64,000 nucleotides of DNA from Clusia tigrina. Taxonomy: Eukaryota; Arthropoda; Insecta; Diptera; Clusiidae. The number at the start of each line of letters is the position of its first letter. Within the stretch, counting starts at the first letter, position 1. Under the pieces are notes generated by a model. It saw only the letters and a list, made by a program, of their open reading frames with translations. It ran no database searches and was not told where the DNA came from. The stretch is from positions 26,829,016 through 26,893,015 of the forward strand of contig OV050030.1 of NCBI GenBank assembly GCA_920105625.2, read 5' to 3'. The position numbers were made by a program, and so were the translations under genes. This document shows positions 20,732 through 31,902 of this stretch, piece by piece.

Positions 20732-22224
20732 GACACTGAGCGAAATATAAAGACCATGAGAACATACTCGTAACTGGGTAAGGAACGGACACCGATATGT
20801 GAGGAATTTGTATTTCTACGAATTGTTCCTGGTTTTGGAAGTTCGGGGAATATTACGGAAAGAAATCAAGGGACTGAAAGATAATAGTCAACTCAGGGAT
20901 GTCAAAGTAAAGAAAATGTTGGTCAACAAAAGTCAATATGAATAATAGCAGGCAATACGATAATACGTATACAAGATGTGCCTAAAAGGAAAATGTGAAT
21001 ATCAAGATGAGTTGTGCACTGATTTCTCGTGTTTTTACCAAAACAATCACTTCCCAAGATTACTGTCAGTTGTGTCAAAGTGGAACGAATATTTTTAGTG
21101 AGTATAACGCATATTTGTGAGTTGAACAGCTGCATTATTAGCAGGTTAAATTTTAGAATTTCAGATACTCCAGAATAAACGTCGTTTCAATTTCCAACTC
21201 TCAGCAATGGATTGCCCCTTATATGAGGGTATCAAGATAGAGACGACAAAGTGAAACCCAGAGAGTGTCCTGTATATCTTTTATATGTCACAAATAATTC
21301 CATTCGAATATAGTACGCGATTATAGTTATGAATTGATTGATATGATTACTATAGAGAGTTTTGTGTACCCAATAGAGTAGTCCGCAGAAAAACTTAATT
21401 TCTTTTTTCTCATCAATAAAAAAGAAATTTTTTGAATGTTTAAAATGTGTTTTAAATTGTCCAGTTATATGTGTTGATATATAATACTGCGCTTCCTCTT
21501 GTTTCTGGATTTTAGTCCAATCGAAGTAGGGTGCTCAGGCGAATACGCGTATGGCACTTCCTTACACAAGTTGGCCTCGCTCCATGGTGTGCTTAATGTG
21601 CGCGGCCTGTCAATTAAATGTCCAGTACACATTCTCGTAATAATGTCGTTGTAATTATGCATTCATTGAGTCCCTTTAATACAGAGTGAGACATAAATTA
21701 ATTAAAGTTGTTCTGAACATGACAACAACTGCAGACAGCTACTCGTATACCGGGGGGCATGTGCGAGTATGGAAGTGGCCGTTGTGGTGTCGATACACTA
21801 AAGCCATTCAGTGGGTCCCACATGAATAATTTTAATTTTTTTTGGAGAATTCCTAGTGGGTGTTTATAGAGATAAGTCATTAATGACAGGTAATTAGTGA
21901 TAAGTTAGAGCAAAGCAAGTCAAACAACGAGTCATAATTTGCTTATCTTTGACACTAATACACTATATTGTGGAATGTGCTTGAATAACCTCGACAGTAA
22001 ATACAAGAAATAAGGAGATGCTTCGTAATGATGAAGAGTCAGTTCCGAGTTGCCAGGTAAAGCTCTACGAGTGTTATAGAAGCAAACGTAAACATAGAAC
22101 TATGAAATACATGATATTATATTTACGAGTTGAATTCAACTTCCTTAAAACTACAACAAATATCAAAGAATTGTGTTTGCATTCGTGACGCAATCCAGTG
22201 ATAGAACTGTTAGCAGAATGGATT
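20732..22224. other. No recognisable gene
   Basis: AT-rich non-coding DNA by eye. A short less AT-rich block near 21530-21630 has an open frame on the minus strand but no motif. Confidence 0.45.
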
Positions 22225-22330
22225 ATTATAATTTTTTTTTCGGCATGGAGGGGAAATCTTCAAAAAGACACGAAGGGGTACACACCTCACAAGAGTGCGA
22301 GATTTTTACTCACTAAAACCACTTCCCTAA
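22225..22330 (-). mobile_element. R1-clade 3'-UTR fragment
   Basis: On the minus strand it contains GTGGTTTTAGTGAGTAAAAATC (TTTTAGTGAGT at 22308-22318), matching the motif near the 3' end of R1-clade copies at 20.15, 41.7 and 48.35 kb. No coding part is attached. Confidence 0.55.
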
Positions 22331-22944
22331 CCTAACAGTTACGCCAAGCCTCAAAGGCCTGATAGCGATTTAGGAAGGGTATTCAACAGATATACAAAGA
22401 GAACCACTCGCGGTTTGAAAGAAAAAGTGTTATTTTCGATTTCAACATATGCTTGGATTCATTCAAGCAAATCACCTCCTTTCGTCAGAATATTTGAAGT
22501 TATACCCCTTCCTTAGTGAGCTTGAATATATATGCATATAGTGGCTTATCACAAGGACATCCAAGTGATTTCTAGAGTTTAAGCTTTCGAAAAATATCGA
22601 TCTAATAGTGCTTCAAACAAAGGAAGAAGAAACGAATGAGTGGCATTACAAGCATCACCCCGACACAGGAAATTGGATACAGTCCTAAAACTATCGGAAG
22701 TATAGAGATATTGAATAATAGAGATATTGACAAAAATATTGAAGATACTCGGACATAATTTTGAGTCGAAATATCGTTTACAAAGAAGGATACTTTTCCA
22801 TTTTTGTGAGTGTTCATCGTATTAGCGCATTTTCCATGATTAACTTGGAGGAACAGTGTCTGAGGTAAAACTATTCAAACAAGCTGAAGTCGTGTCAGAG
22901 CTCAGATATTAAAGTTGTGATAGAGCTCCCATATTAAAGTAAGT
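22331..22944. other. No recognisable gene
   Basis: Non-coding. Immediately before the next element GAGCTC...ATATTAAAGT occurs twice (about 22898 and 22925). Confidence 0.45.
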
Positions 22945-23615
22945 AAATGGATTTCTTCTGCCACAACGTATGGGATGGGAAAATTGCCACAGATGTGAAT
23001 ATTGAGGGCAACTGTAGGGCTGAAGAGTTACCCAGACGGGGCACCAACCTTCCTTTATGTACGGACAGATGCAAGATTGGTATACAAATTACCACGTATA
23101 AAATGGTGGCTGAAGGGTCGGGCGTGAGTCCAATGGGTCTTTGATACACGAGAGCACTTGCTTAACAACCAGGCTAATGTGGCCGGAGCTTAATAGAAGG
23201 AAATCTAGAGACTTGCTTGCCCTGTCGAGAGAAGATATCTCTAAGGTCGTGGCTTGTGTAACTGGTCACTGGCTGGTCGGCAGGCATCCTCTCAGGCTGG
23301 GAGTAATGCCTCATGAATACTGCAGAAGCTGTGGGGATGAGGTGGAGGAGGAGACTGTGGAACATATTTTCTGTAGTTGCCCCGCTCTGCCTAGAAACAG
23401 AGCGAGCTCTTCAGGCAAATACGCTTTGAGCTCTCTTGCAGAAGTGTCTAGTGCGAAGGTCAAACTAATCCTGCGCTTTATTAGGGCTTAGAATTGGTTG
23501 ACGAGTGAATCGAAGGTACGTTGTTACGCGGTGGTTTCACAGTGGACCCATGGTGGTCTTATTGAGCTGGCCCTTAGACCGGCTGCCACGTTAACCTAAC
23601 GTAACCTATGAGCAG
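22945..23615 (+). pseudogene. Non-LTR element: RNase H end, zinc knuckle and 3' end
   Basis: The plus strand reads VNIEGNCRAEELPRRGTNLPL, the final RNase H motif (GNxxADxLxRxG) with Asp replaced by Glu. After a frameshift, a clean 116-codon frame at 23141-23491 reads LTTRLMWPELNRRKSRDLLA, SREDISKVVACVTGHWLVG and the zinc knuckle CRSCGDEVEEETVEHIFCSC, with all four ligands. The 3' UTR contains GTGGTTTCACAGTGG and ends CGGCTGCCACGTTAACCTAACGTAACC. The same layout and 3' end appear in the 55.8-57.5 kb copy, so they are one family. RT is absent by 5' truncation. Confidence 0.8.
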
Positions 23616-24055
23616 ATGGCCTGTTTTCTGTGTAACCCTCTTGGATCTCGAGTTATGCATACTTGTAAGAAGTGTTGATTGTACTCAAAAAGACTGTCTT
23701 ATTGTACATTCATATATAATAAATTGTAATTGCAATAAATATCCACAAAAGGAAGTGTCAGCGGAGTTGTAAATACCATATTTTTAATGGAACTTTATAG
23801 TGCTGTTATGTTACGAGACATCTAAACGAAATGTTGTCATAAGAATCACTGGGATTTTTCAGTTACATCATTTCAAAATTGAGGAGTAACGTGTCTTCAT
23901 TCATGTTCTGAAAATTATATGGTGAAAAGGAACTCAATGTGACTATTTTGAGTCCGTAAAGTGGAACTCAGTTAAAACAGGTCATAACTGTTGCGACGTA
24001 ACGACATTTTTTGAACTCAACTGATTCCAATTGCCATTGAATTGGACATAGTGAA
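23616..24055. other. No recognisable gene
   Basis: AT-rich sequence between two non-LTR remnants. Confidence 0.45.
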
Positions 24056-24125
24056 TAGGTAGGTAGGTAAAATGGCTCGGGTTGCCTCAATTAGCAATAG
24101 TGCCGTTTTGTAGCCATGTCCTCGC
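24056..24125 (-). mobile_element. Non-LTR 3'-end fragment with CCTA repeats
   Basis: On the minus strand ACAAAACGGCACTATTGC and AATTGAGGCAACCCGAGCC lead into CCATTTTACCTACCTACCTA. The tail resembles the AACCTACCTACCTACC end at about 31693-31709. Its inner boundary is not visible. Confidence 0.5.
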
Positions 24126-25458
24126 AAGCTTCAAAAAAATGCTAATATAACTTTTGTACATTTACAACCATTCGGAGTTGCTGACAAATTTGGATAGGTC
24201 TGAAAGTTCTAAGCTAGAGCATTGCCCGACATAGTGACTACCTAACATACCAAATGAATCTGAAATCAATGCAATTTGTTTATTTGCGCTTCTTCCCTAC
24301 ACTGAAGCAGGCTTAACAGAAGCTCCAACATCAACCCAACACAAATGCAGCGACGCACACTTCAAGGAAGCGATTTAAACACCCTGTATTTATCAGCACT
24401 CGTTGGCCAGGCCATCAAAAGTGAAGTGTTCAACATAAATACACCAACGAAAATTATTTCACATTGAAACGTGTCCAAATAATGGGTTCGCAACAGCAAC
24501 CTCGACGATGTCCGAAGAAAAAATATAAAATACTAAAATAAAATTACAGGCCAACGCCACAGGCAGTTGAGTGTGGCTAGATGCAAGTCGGCGTATGCGT
24601 GTGGCTGTGTGAGTGTTGCATGCGTGTCACATAACATAATTTGCAGCAAAAGCGAAGTGCAGCACATAAATTGCAAACATGAACTTGAACAGTCAAATTG
24701 ACGCGTAATAATGCGCCAGCGCGCCTCTGTGAGCGGCAGCGACTTCGGCTTCGGCTTCGGCGCTCATTTCCACTTATGCGTAGCTTGTAATAATTTTAAA
24801 TTTTTTGTAATTTCTTCCTTCCATCGGGTGCATATTTTACGAAAATGAATGAAATTAAAAATATGGGCAAGTTGTGCAGCGTAATGAGACGCGGCCGCGG
24901 ACGCACAGCAGCCGCAATGGCTTCGTATGTCGGCATTTCATGCGGACCGCCGCCAACAGAGGAAGTGGCCGAGGCAGCGGCGGAGGAAGCACGAGAAATT
25001 AATGTGTTGTAAAATTTAATTAATTTCAAAATATATTTTAATCGTGCAATTTATGTGACACAGCAACACACGGTGGCCCCTTGGTCAGAACTTTTGATGA
25101 AGTGCCCCGTTTTGCATACACGGCTTCGCATGCCCCAGGCATCGGACTCGCAGTACGAGTATCACCACTCATTGCAGTGACAGCGCCAGGCGTTTAGGTG
25201 AAAGTAGTGGCCGCAGAAGTTTGTTAAACTTTATTTGAAATATGAGGTCAGTGCAGTTGAACTTGAGCTGTTATGGGGTTGACCCATCGATGGCTCTGCT
25301 ACTGGTTTCGGAGGCACACAGCGAACACTGGGAACATGGAATTACTAGAAAAAAGAAAAAATTTGGACTAAAGTGAAAATAGTAAAGGTGTCTGTTATAT
25401 TTGCTTTCACAATGAGAATATAATTCCAAGGTTTGCTTCCACATTTCAATAGGAATTG
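24126..25458. other. No recognisable gene; element-poor
   Basis: Includes a GCTTCGGCTTCGGCTTCGGCG run near 24740 and an otherwise unique-looking, less AT-rich block (24300-25250). No coding motif. Possibly host regulatory or intronic; inference only. Confidence 0.4.
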
Positions 25459-25560
25459 ATCTGATTTCCTTCTATAACCATTGTCTCTAATGAGATTTCT
25501 ACAGAATGGATCTGATTTCCTTCTATAACCATTGTCTTTAAGGAGATATATACAGAATGG
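25459..25560. repeat. 51-bp tandem duplication (2 units)
   Basis: ATCTGATTTCCTTCTATAAC starts at 25459 and 25510; both units end in ACAGAATGG. Confidence 0.9.
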
Positions 25561-25944
25561 TATAGGGATAGTAGCAAGAATAGAAACTTAAGCCGGCGGT
25601 TGTTTCACAAAGAACGGGTCCATGCATTGAAAATATGATTTAATATAATTATATTATATATAACGAGAAAGAGCTTTTATTCCATTAAAAGAAATAAATA
25701 TATAAATAATTTAAGTAAAATAAAAAGAAAATAAGATAATAATTTCTAAGATTACTTTTGGACCCTTTCTACGTTAATTAATCAATAAATAAAATACATT
25801 GATTGATTAACGAAGAGAAGAAGTGGATTACTCGTATAAATATTGCTTCAATATCAACTGCTTCCTAGGACTGGTCAGCACTTGGGATCAATGATCACAT
25901 GATCAGCATAATCGCAAACTTCTGTCACTGCTGCTTTATAATTA

Positions 25945-27243
25945 AAGGGACCAATAAGAGGTGTTATTTTCGTATTTAAAGAAAATTGCCATTTTTTGAG
26001 ATAAATGATCGGATGTTTATTTCATAATAAAGAGAAAGGTATGCCGTTAATAATGAAAGACAACCTTAGCCAAATGGTCACGACCACCCTTACAGGACCA
26101 TATCCTTTTCATGAAATTTTCCATAACCAAATCGCAAAGTGGCTGCCCTATGTCCTCGATAGCCTCACGAATTCTATCTTTGAGGTCTTGAATCGACGCT
26201 GGGCTGTTGGCGTAGACCTTTGCTTTCACGTGGCCCCAAAGGAATAAGTCGCAAGGTGTTAAATCACAAGATCTCGGTGGCCAATTGTGATCACCTCTTC
26301 GAGAGATAACACGGTCCGGAATCTTCTCCCGTAAAAGGGCAATGGTTTCGTTGCTTGTGTGGCACGTAGCGCCGTCTTGTTGAAAGTAAACGTTGTTCAG
26401 ATCAATACCATCCAACTCCCACCACAAAAAATCATTAATCATCTCTCGATAGCGCAATCCATTCACCGTAACTGCTGATCCAACCTCATTTTCGAAACTG
26501 TAAGGTCCAATGACCCCGCCGGACCATAAACCGCTCCAAACAGTCACACGCTGAGGATGGAGAGGCTTCTCAACAATAACTCTTGGGATTTCCGAGCCCC
26601 AGATGCGACAACTTTGCTTGTTGACGTAGCCACCGAGGTGGAAATGGGCCTCATCAGTCAAGAGGATTTTTCGATGGAATTCCGGATCATTTTCAAGCAT
26701 TTCAAGGACCCAATCAGCAAAGACACGACGTTGTTGATGATCGGGTGGCTTGAGTTCTTGTGTTAACTGAACTTTATAAGCCTTAAGACCCAAGTCTTTA
26801 TGCAAAATACGGTGTAATGACGATTGTGGAATGCCCAATTCCAAAGAACAACGAGGAATGGACAAACCTGGGATTTCTTCAACACTTTGGGCTACAGCAG
26901 CAATATTCTCAGTTGTTCTTGAGCGATGTGCACGGTTTTTATTCTTCACATCACTAACTTCTCCCAAAAGCTCCAATTTTTCCACCAATTTCTGTATTGC
27001 GGTCCGACAAGGTGCTTCAAGACGACCCAAAAATGCTTTAGTTTTGCGAACTGTGACTGCAAGATTTTCACCATTTTTGTAGTGAATTTTAATAATTTCA
27101 TTGCGTTGTTGAAGCGTGTATCGTTCCATTTTTAGTAATGGTGTAGTTTCTTCTTGCCAAATGTCAAAGAATAAAAGCTTCAAAAGTGACAGCTACCGAA
27201 ATACCGGATGATTCAAAATAACACCTCTTCTTGGAAAACCCTT
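25945..27243 (-). mobile_element. Near-intact IS630-Tc1-mariner superfamily transposon (1299 bp)
   Basis: Flanked by TA at 25943-25944 and 27244-27245, the standard target of this superfamily. The inverted ends read AAGGGACCAATAAGAGGTG and AAGGGTTTTCCAAGAAGAGG, both continuing GTGTTATTTT, so the terminal inverted repeat is about 26-29 bp with a 3-bp size difference. A single intronless transposase gene fills it on the minus strand. Ends and ORF are in good condition compared with every other element in the window, which suggests a recent arrival. A fossil with a related transposase lies at 39168-40025. Confidence 0.85.
26047..27129 (-). CDS. DDxD transposase, intact 360-residue ORF
   Basis: A cut-and-paste transposase of the IS630-Tc1-mariner superfamily. 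The preferred start is the ATG at 27129 (MERYTLQQRNEIIKIHY), which matches the N-terminal helix-turn-helix start of related insect proteins (MNRLTPEQ type); an in-frame ATG 54 bases upstream also exists. Residues ~1-55 form the first HTH and ~80-135 a second DNA-binding region ending LGLKAYKVQLTQELKP. The catalytic core has ILLTDEAHFHLGG (first Asp), YFQQDGATCHTS (second Asp) and NWPPRSCDLTPCDLFLWG (third Asp). I count 36 residues between the second and third Asp, longer than the 34 of classical mariner. No stop or frameshift interrupts it, so it could be active. It is expected to act in the nucleus on its own terminal repeats. No host role is implied. Confidence 0.9.
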   Translation of the reverse strand: MERYTLQQRNEIIKIHYKNGENLAVTVRKTKAFLGRLEAPCRTAIQKLVEKLELLGEVSDVKNKNRAHRSRTTENIAAVAQSVEEIPGLSIPRCSLELGIPQSSLHRILHKDLGLKAYKVQLTQELKPPDHQQRRVFADWVLEMLENDPEFHRKILLTDEAHFHLGGYVNKQSCRIWGSEIPRVIVEKPLHPQRVTVWSGLWSGGVIGPYSFENEVGSAVTVNGLRYREMINDFLWWELDGIDLNNVYFQQDGATCHTSNETIALLREKIPDRVISRRGDHNWPPRSCDLTPCDLFLWGHVKAKVYANSPASIQDLKDRIREAIEDIGQPLCDLVMENFMKRIWSCKGGRDHLAKVVFHY

Positions 27244-27245
27244 TA

Positions 27246-27282
27246 TTTCTAAGATTAGTTCTCAACGAATTTGTTGAGAGAC
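27246..27282. other. Short spacer
   Basis: AT-rich bases between the transposon and a SINE. Confidence 0.6.
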
Positions 27283-27485
27283 AATATTATTATTATTATA
27301 CATTGCACCATAATTGATTATGTCTGCAAGGGGTTTGGGGAAGGATTACTAGCAACTAAGGCCTTCGACTCGAAAAGAAAAAGATTTAGAAAGAATCGTT
27401 TTTGAGACCATGCCCTGGGCTGAATTCGAACCCCAATCTCCGAGTATGACTCTAGCGTGGTTACCATTAGACCACGGAGGCCGGC
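27283..27485 (-). mobile_element. tRNA-derived SINE, near full length
   Basis: The minus strand begins GCCGGCCTCCGTGGTCTAAT (A-box-like TGGTCTAATGG) and continues to the B box GGTTCGAATTC. The body is CTTTTCGAGTCGAAGGC and the tail is (TAA)n (TATTATTATTATTATAC on the plus strand). The palindrome is present with one change (CATAATTGATTATG). No clear target duplication is visible. Confidence 0.82.
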
Positions 27486-27489
27486 ACTT

Positions 27490-27828
27490 TACTTTACTTT
27501 TGTATTGAACTACCAAGCAGCATGCGAACTATCAGGAAAGGAGTTTGTGAGATTACAAATAGCACGCAATAATTAGCCTTATGATACACTAAGAGAGTCG
27601 AAGAGAGCACTCAAATTTTCGCACACCAGTTTTAAAATCGCTATTGGGGCAATACTGACAAGTCAATCCCAGGCAAGTGGCAAGTGCATACATAACGAGG
27701 CAACGGCATTAATAACGAAACTGGGTCTTTTTGTTAAATAAGAATTATTTTACAATCTGTATTTCTATAAAAAAATGTTGTATATTTTGAAATAATTCCA
27801 GATTTGCTCTCCTTAGCTCAGAAGAACA
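27490..27828. other. No recognisable gene
   Basis: Short AT-rich spacer between a SINE and a mariner copy. Confidence 0.5.
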
Positions 27829-27829
27829 C

Positions 27830-28690
27830 TAGGGTGGGTCAATAAGTTCCTGAAAGTTATAACAGATGACATTGCCACCTCAAATCATCATTATTCAAAA
27901 GAACAAAACGTAATATTCAGACTGATCTATCAAATAGTTTTGTTGTGACAGCCATTTGAAACAAATGCTTATCGAGTATTTTCGTGAAAATGGAAAAAAG
28001 TGAATTTCGTGTGTTGAACACAATTTTTGCACAAAAAACCATTACGCCAACCAAACAAAAGCTTGGAAAGCATTATCCGTACTCTTCTCCATCGATTCGA
28101 ACCATCCACCACCGGTTTACTCAATTTCGGTGCAGTACCAGCACAAGTGACGCCGAATGTTCTGGTCGCCCAATTGAGCGCACAACATCAGAAATGATCG
28201 GTAAGTAAAATCCACGGTATGATATGGGACGATCGCCGAGTGAAGGTGCAATTGAAGAGGCTACGGGCTTATCACATGGATCACTGATTTCAGTTCTGCA
28301 TAAATATTTCAATATCAAAAACATATCCGCATTGACAACCTGCTTCCAATTGACAACAAACGCAAACGTTTGACAACTTCAATGAAGTGTTTCTCAATCC
28401 GAATGAAGTGTTTCTCAATCCGAATCCGAACCGTGGACGAAATATGGATTCATGTCAACACACGCGAGACCAAAGAACAGTCGAGACAGTGGACTTCTTA
28501 TGGTGAATCGAAGGCAAAGAAGACCAAGGTGGGCCTGTGGGTCTACAAGTTCATGACGACAGTTTTTTGGGATGCGGTGTCATTCACTTCGATTACCTTT
28601 AAAATGGTACCACAATCATGTAGAGTTTTTGGATCGATTCGACACCGATTTGAAGCAAAAACGACCGTTTTTGGCGAGGAAACCTGAAAC
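27830..28690 (+). pseudogene. Broken mariner element (mellifera-subfamily type)
   Basis: A TA at 27830 is followed by GGGTGGGTCAATAAGTTCC, a mariner-like terminus. The frame at 27984-28208 starts MEKSEFRVLNTIF and continues APTKQKLGKHY-like and STSDAECSGRPIE segments, which line up with the N-terminal part of mellifera-subfamily mariner transposases. After frameshifts, FITVDETWIH is represented by RTVDEIWIHVNTRETKEQS (first catalytic Asp), then VFWDAVSFTSITF and FLDRFDTDLKQKRPFLARK. The element stops there: the HQDNAR and YSPDLAPSD motifs holding the other two Asp residues and the 3' terminus are absent. It is dead by truncation and frameshifts. Confidence 0.82.
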
Positions 28691-29231
28691 TATAAACGTC
28701 TTAAGATGTAAGCGCCCCAGTGGAATAACTAGAAATGGTAAAAAATCAATGCAAATATTTTTTAATGCATTGGAGTTTAAATATCAGTGCAAATCTGTTT
28801 TTATGAGAGATATCTGGGAATGGAATATGGATGGAGACGAAAGATTGTCAAAGCAAAAAAAAATTCAAAAAAATTTGAAAATTGCTTCACACAGTTATAT
28901 ATATACAGTTATATATATATAAAATTAAAGGATAGTGAAACTAATCAGTATTGGAATCTATTCATATGTGCACATTGTAGATGCAACGAAGTTATCCTCT
29001 TTTAGAATAATCAGCTGGAGAATTATTAAGTAGAATGTGGCAGGTCTTATAGGTGTTGCAGACACGACACTGTCCTTATTACAGATCTTTTAATGGAGCA
29101 AATTTTTCCAAGTGAATATTGTGTGCGTGCTAGCTACATGACTCCTCCCAAGAATCCAACCCGTATCTTCAGTAATTGATTGTGTTCACAGAGATACAAA
29201 CGACACGCGGTGGTAGATTAGAGCTTACACA
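28691..29231. other. No recognisable gene
   Basis: AT-rich; contains an ACAGTTATATATATAC duplication near 28890. No motif. Confidence 0.45.
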
Positions 29232-29815
29232 ATCAAGCTATAGCAGGAGCGATGGGTGGCAGAGACGAAAGGCAGAGAGACAGCGAAACTGATCCCACAC
29301 GTGGAAAATGGTGTAGTGTACCCTTTGAAGAAGTGAACTACTACATAACGCAGTTGGTTTCCGGACACCGGTCTAACCGCAAAGACCTCTACAACATGAA
29401 GAAAGTAGAATGAAAAAATTCCACCTACGGCGACACGCCCATCGATGATGCAAACCACACTTTCTTCGTGTGCGAAAGATGGAAAGAAGATCGCAAAGTC
29501 CTCGAAGACAGGCTAGGACATCTTAATGCCGTTACATAGTGGACAAAACGCTTGAGAGTCCAAAAACAGGCAATTGATCGCCAACTTTGTAGAGCGCATC
29601 TTACGTGCCAAAAAACGGGACCTGGAAGGAGGTATCTAGCCGGTTACTTTTCACTGGTCTAGAGAGGGTCCCCACCATGAATGTATGTATACGCGGTCCC
29701 TGGGTGGGAGAGTCGAAGGAGGGGATGACTTTTAGTGCATGCGAACTCCACATACCATCGGAGTAATGACCCATTTGACGATACGATATGCATTTTGTTA
29801 CCCCCTTACCCCACA
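29232..29815 (+). pseudogene. R1-clade non-LTR C-terminus and 3' UTR
   Basis: The plus strand reads GRDERQRDSETDPTRGKW, then EEVNYYITQLVSGHRSNR (the YxxTQLLSGHG block), then STYGDTPIDDANHTFFVCERW, the zinc-knuckle region with His and last Cys kept, followed by KEDRKVLEDRLG. Stops follow LYNMKKVE and the AV before TKRLRVQ. The 3' UTR contains CTTTTAGTGCATGC (29729-29742), a variant of the TTTTAGTGRGT motif of the other R1-clade copies. The RT is missing. It is a different subfamily from the 19 and 42 kb copies. Confidence 0.68.
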
Positions 29816-31419
29816 AAAAAATAAAAAGGAAAATAAATTATAGCATAGCAGAAATATAATATGCAGGTTATAGCCAAAAAGCTGATTTTGCTGCAATTTA
29901 GTAAAAAGCCGGCTATCTCGACTGAAAGAATATTCGGTCGTCAATCGATGGCAGTCAAGTTTAGAGAAATAAATAATGTGGGTCGAATGAGGAAGTACAA
30001 TGAGGATCATAATAGATATATATATAGAGGATCATAATAGATATATATATAGATATATAGAATATGCAGCTGTGTTTTATCTATCCCTAGGACTAGGATT
30101 GGTTGATGAAACTACATTAGATTAAGGTCCGGTCCTAGCCTAATACCAATACGGATCTAATTAGATACATTTTATCCAAAATTATCATATATTTTATAGG
30201 ATCATATAATATAGTTATCTTTAGTTCCATCTGCTCCCTTTTATAATCTGTGTTCCAATTTGCTCTAACAAAGTCCCTATGGGGATATATTCAATAAATT
30301 CCTATCGTGCTTTGTAATGTTCCTTATTTTCATTGGGACTCAAGGAGGAGTTCATATACCGAAATTTCGCAAGACAGGTATTCTTCATACCACACCACAA
30401 ATACTATAAATGAGTTATGCATGGTTTTAGAATGTCATCGAATTTCCTTAAGACGACCTCAAGTGACGTACGCCAGTCATGCTACTCCTTCTTAATATTG
30501 TTAAGAAACCATTGGAAATATTCAAACTCCAAATGATACAATCAAGCAATCGGTGCTGGCCATTTCCACTCTTTTCTTCTTGCGGATCCTATTTAACTTT
30601 GGATCTGACACTTCACATTTCCACTTGGGATGGCGCTTTCGCATAACCCAATGTTCTTCAGTTTGTGGTTTCATGTTATTTTCTATTTACTCGATTTTCT
30701 ATTTACTCGATTTTATTTAGCGCACTTTTGAAAGGTGCTTAGAACGAGACCTCCAAATTCCAACACAATATTAACATCTTCATAAAGACCCAATGTAAAA
30801 AAATAGATCTGATGGGTTCAGAGATTCGCCGTTTATTTTTCTATTTGCTGTATTTATTGATACGAGTATATTTTTGTTTTTATTCTTTAATTGGTCTACT
30901 TTCAGTTTACGCTGAAGATTTGCTGATTTAAAAGAATCAAACAATCTTTTGAATTGTGAGCTATCAGGAAATGAACCAATTTGGTAATTTGATTTTAATT
31001 ACGAAATTGGTTTCAAAATTCACTGGAACTGCTCCCAATCGCGATCGAAGACCAGATTTTTATAATAAAAGATTTTGCAAAACTGATTTGTTGTGGGTCT
31101 TTTTTTTGTTTTATTGTTTATTTTTTAACAAATTTAATTTAATTTTTTAATTTGTTTTTATTTTATTAATTGTTTATATGTCGAAGAAGCTCCCTAAAAA
31201 TGTTGGTTCGAGTTCAAAAGTTCTGTTCTGTTCTCAAGAAGAGGCATGAAATAGTATGTTATGGGAATGGAACTGTCACCTGTTGCTTTCCTTTTTTTAT
31301 ATTGTTGCTTTAAACGCATAAAAGATCTACTATCCTTAAGTACACAAGGTATAGTTACAGTCATAACCATCCTAACGGGACCCTGGAATCTGGGTACTCA
31401 TGTATATTGCCATTATGAA
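29816..31419. other. No recognisable gene
   Basis: AT-rich non-coding DNA with small local duplications: 30002-30051 (listed) and TCTATTTACTCGATTTT twice near 30681-30714. Confidence 0.45.
30002..30051. repeat. 25-bp tandem duplication (2 units)
   Basis: GAGGATCATAATAGATATAT occurs at 30002 and 30027, perfect copies. Confidence 0.9.
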
Positions 31420-31715
31420 TCCGCTTAAATGACTTTTGCAGCAGTTGCTTGTATGAGGAGGAGCAGGAGTCAATCGAACACAGATTTGCATGTTTCAAGC
31501 TTTGTCCAAAAGGAGGAATACTATCAGGTGCAATGCCTTATTGGACTCTCTGTAGAACATTTCTGATTCAAGATGGGCTTAATCAATGGCTTTATCACAA
31601 GCTGTAAAGGACAGAACATTGATAGGGAATAGGACTTGTGTCTCATGCAGTATCACAAAGGGCCAATCCAGGCCAGTGTGCTTTTTTAAAACAGCCGTAC
31701 AACCTACCTACCTAC
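31420..31715 (+). pseudogene. Non-LTR zinc-knuckle remnant and 3' end
   Basis: The plus strand contains SCLYEEEQESIEHRFACFKLC, a zinc-knuckle relic in which the first Cys pair is reduced to one, with His and the last Cys in place. It is followed by about 200 bp of non-coding 3' sequence with CCAGGCCAGTGTGC and an AACCTACCTACCTACC tail. The upstream domains are missing. The clade is uncertain; the CCTA-type tail separates it from the (TAA)n and (TCTAA)n families here. Confidence 0.55.
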
Positions 31716-31902
31716 CTACTACAAACGCATCTCAATGTTGCGAAGTTTGGTAACGCCTTTTATGCGAAAGACTAGTTTCTTAAAATGATACAAAACTTCA
31801 CCCCTCAATGAGGCTTTGCATACCGCGGATGGGTTCGGGAGATACATATGTCCAGATTAGTGTTTCCCTCTATTTCTTTTTGTAACTGAATGGAAATAGT
31901 AT

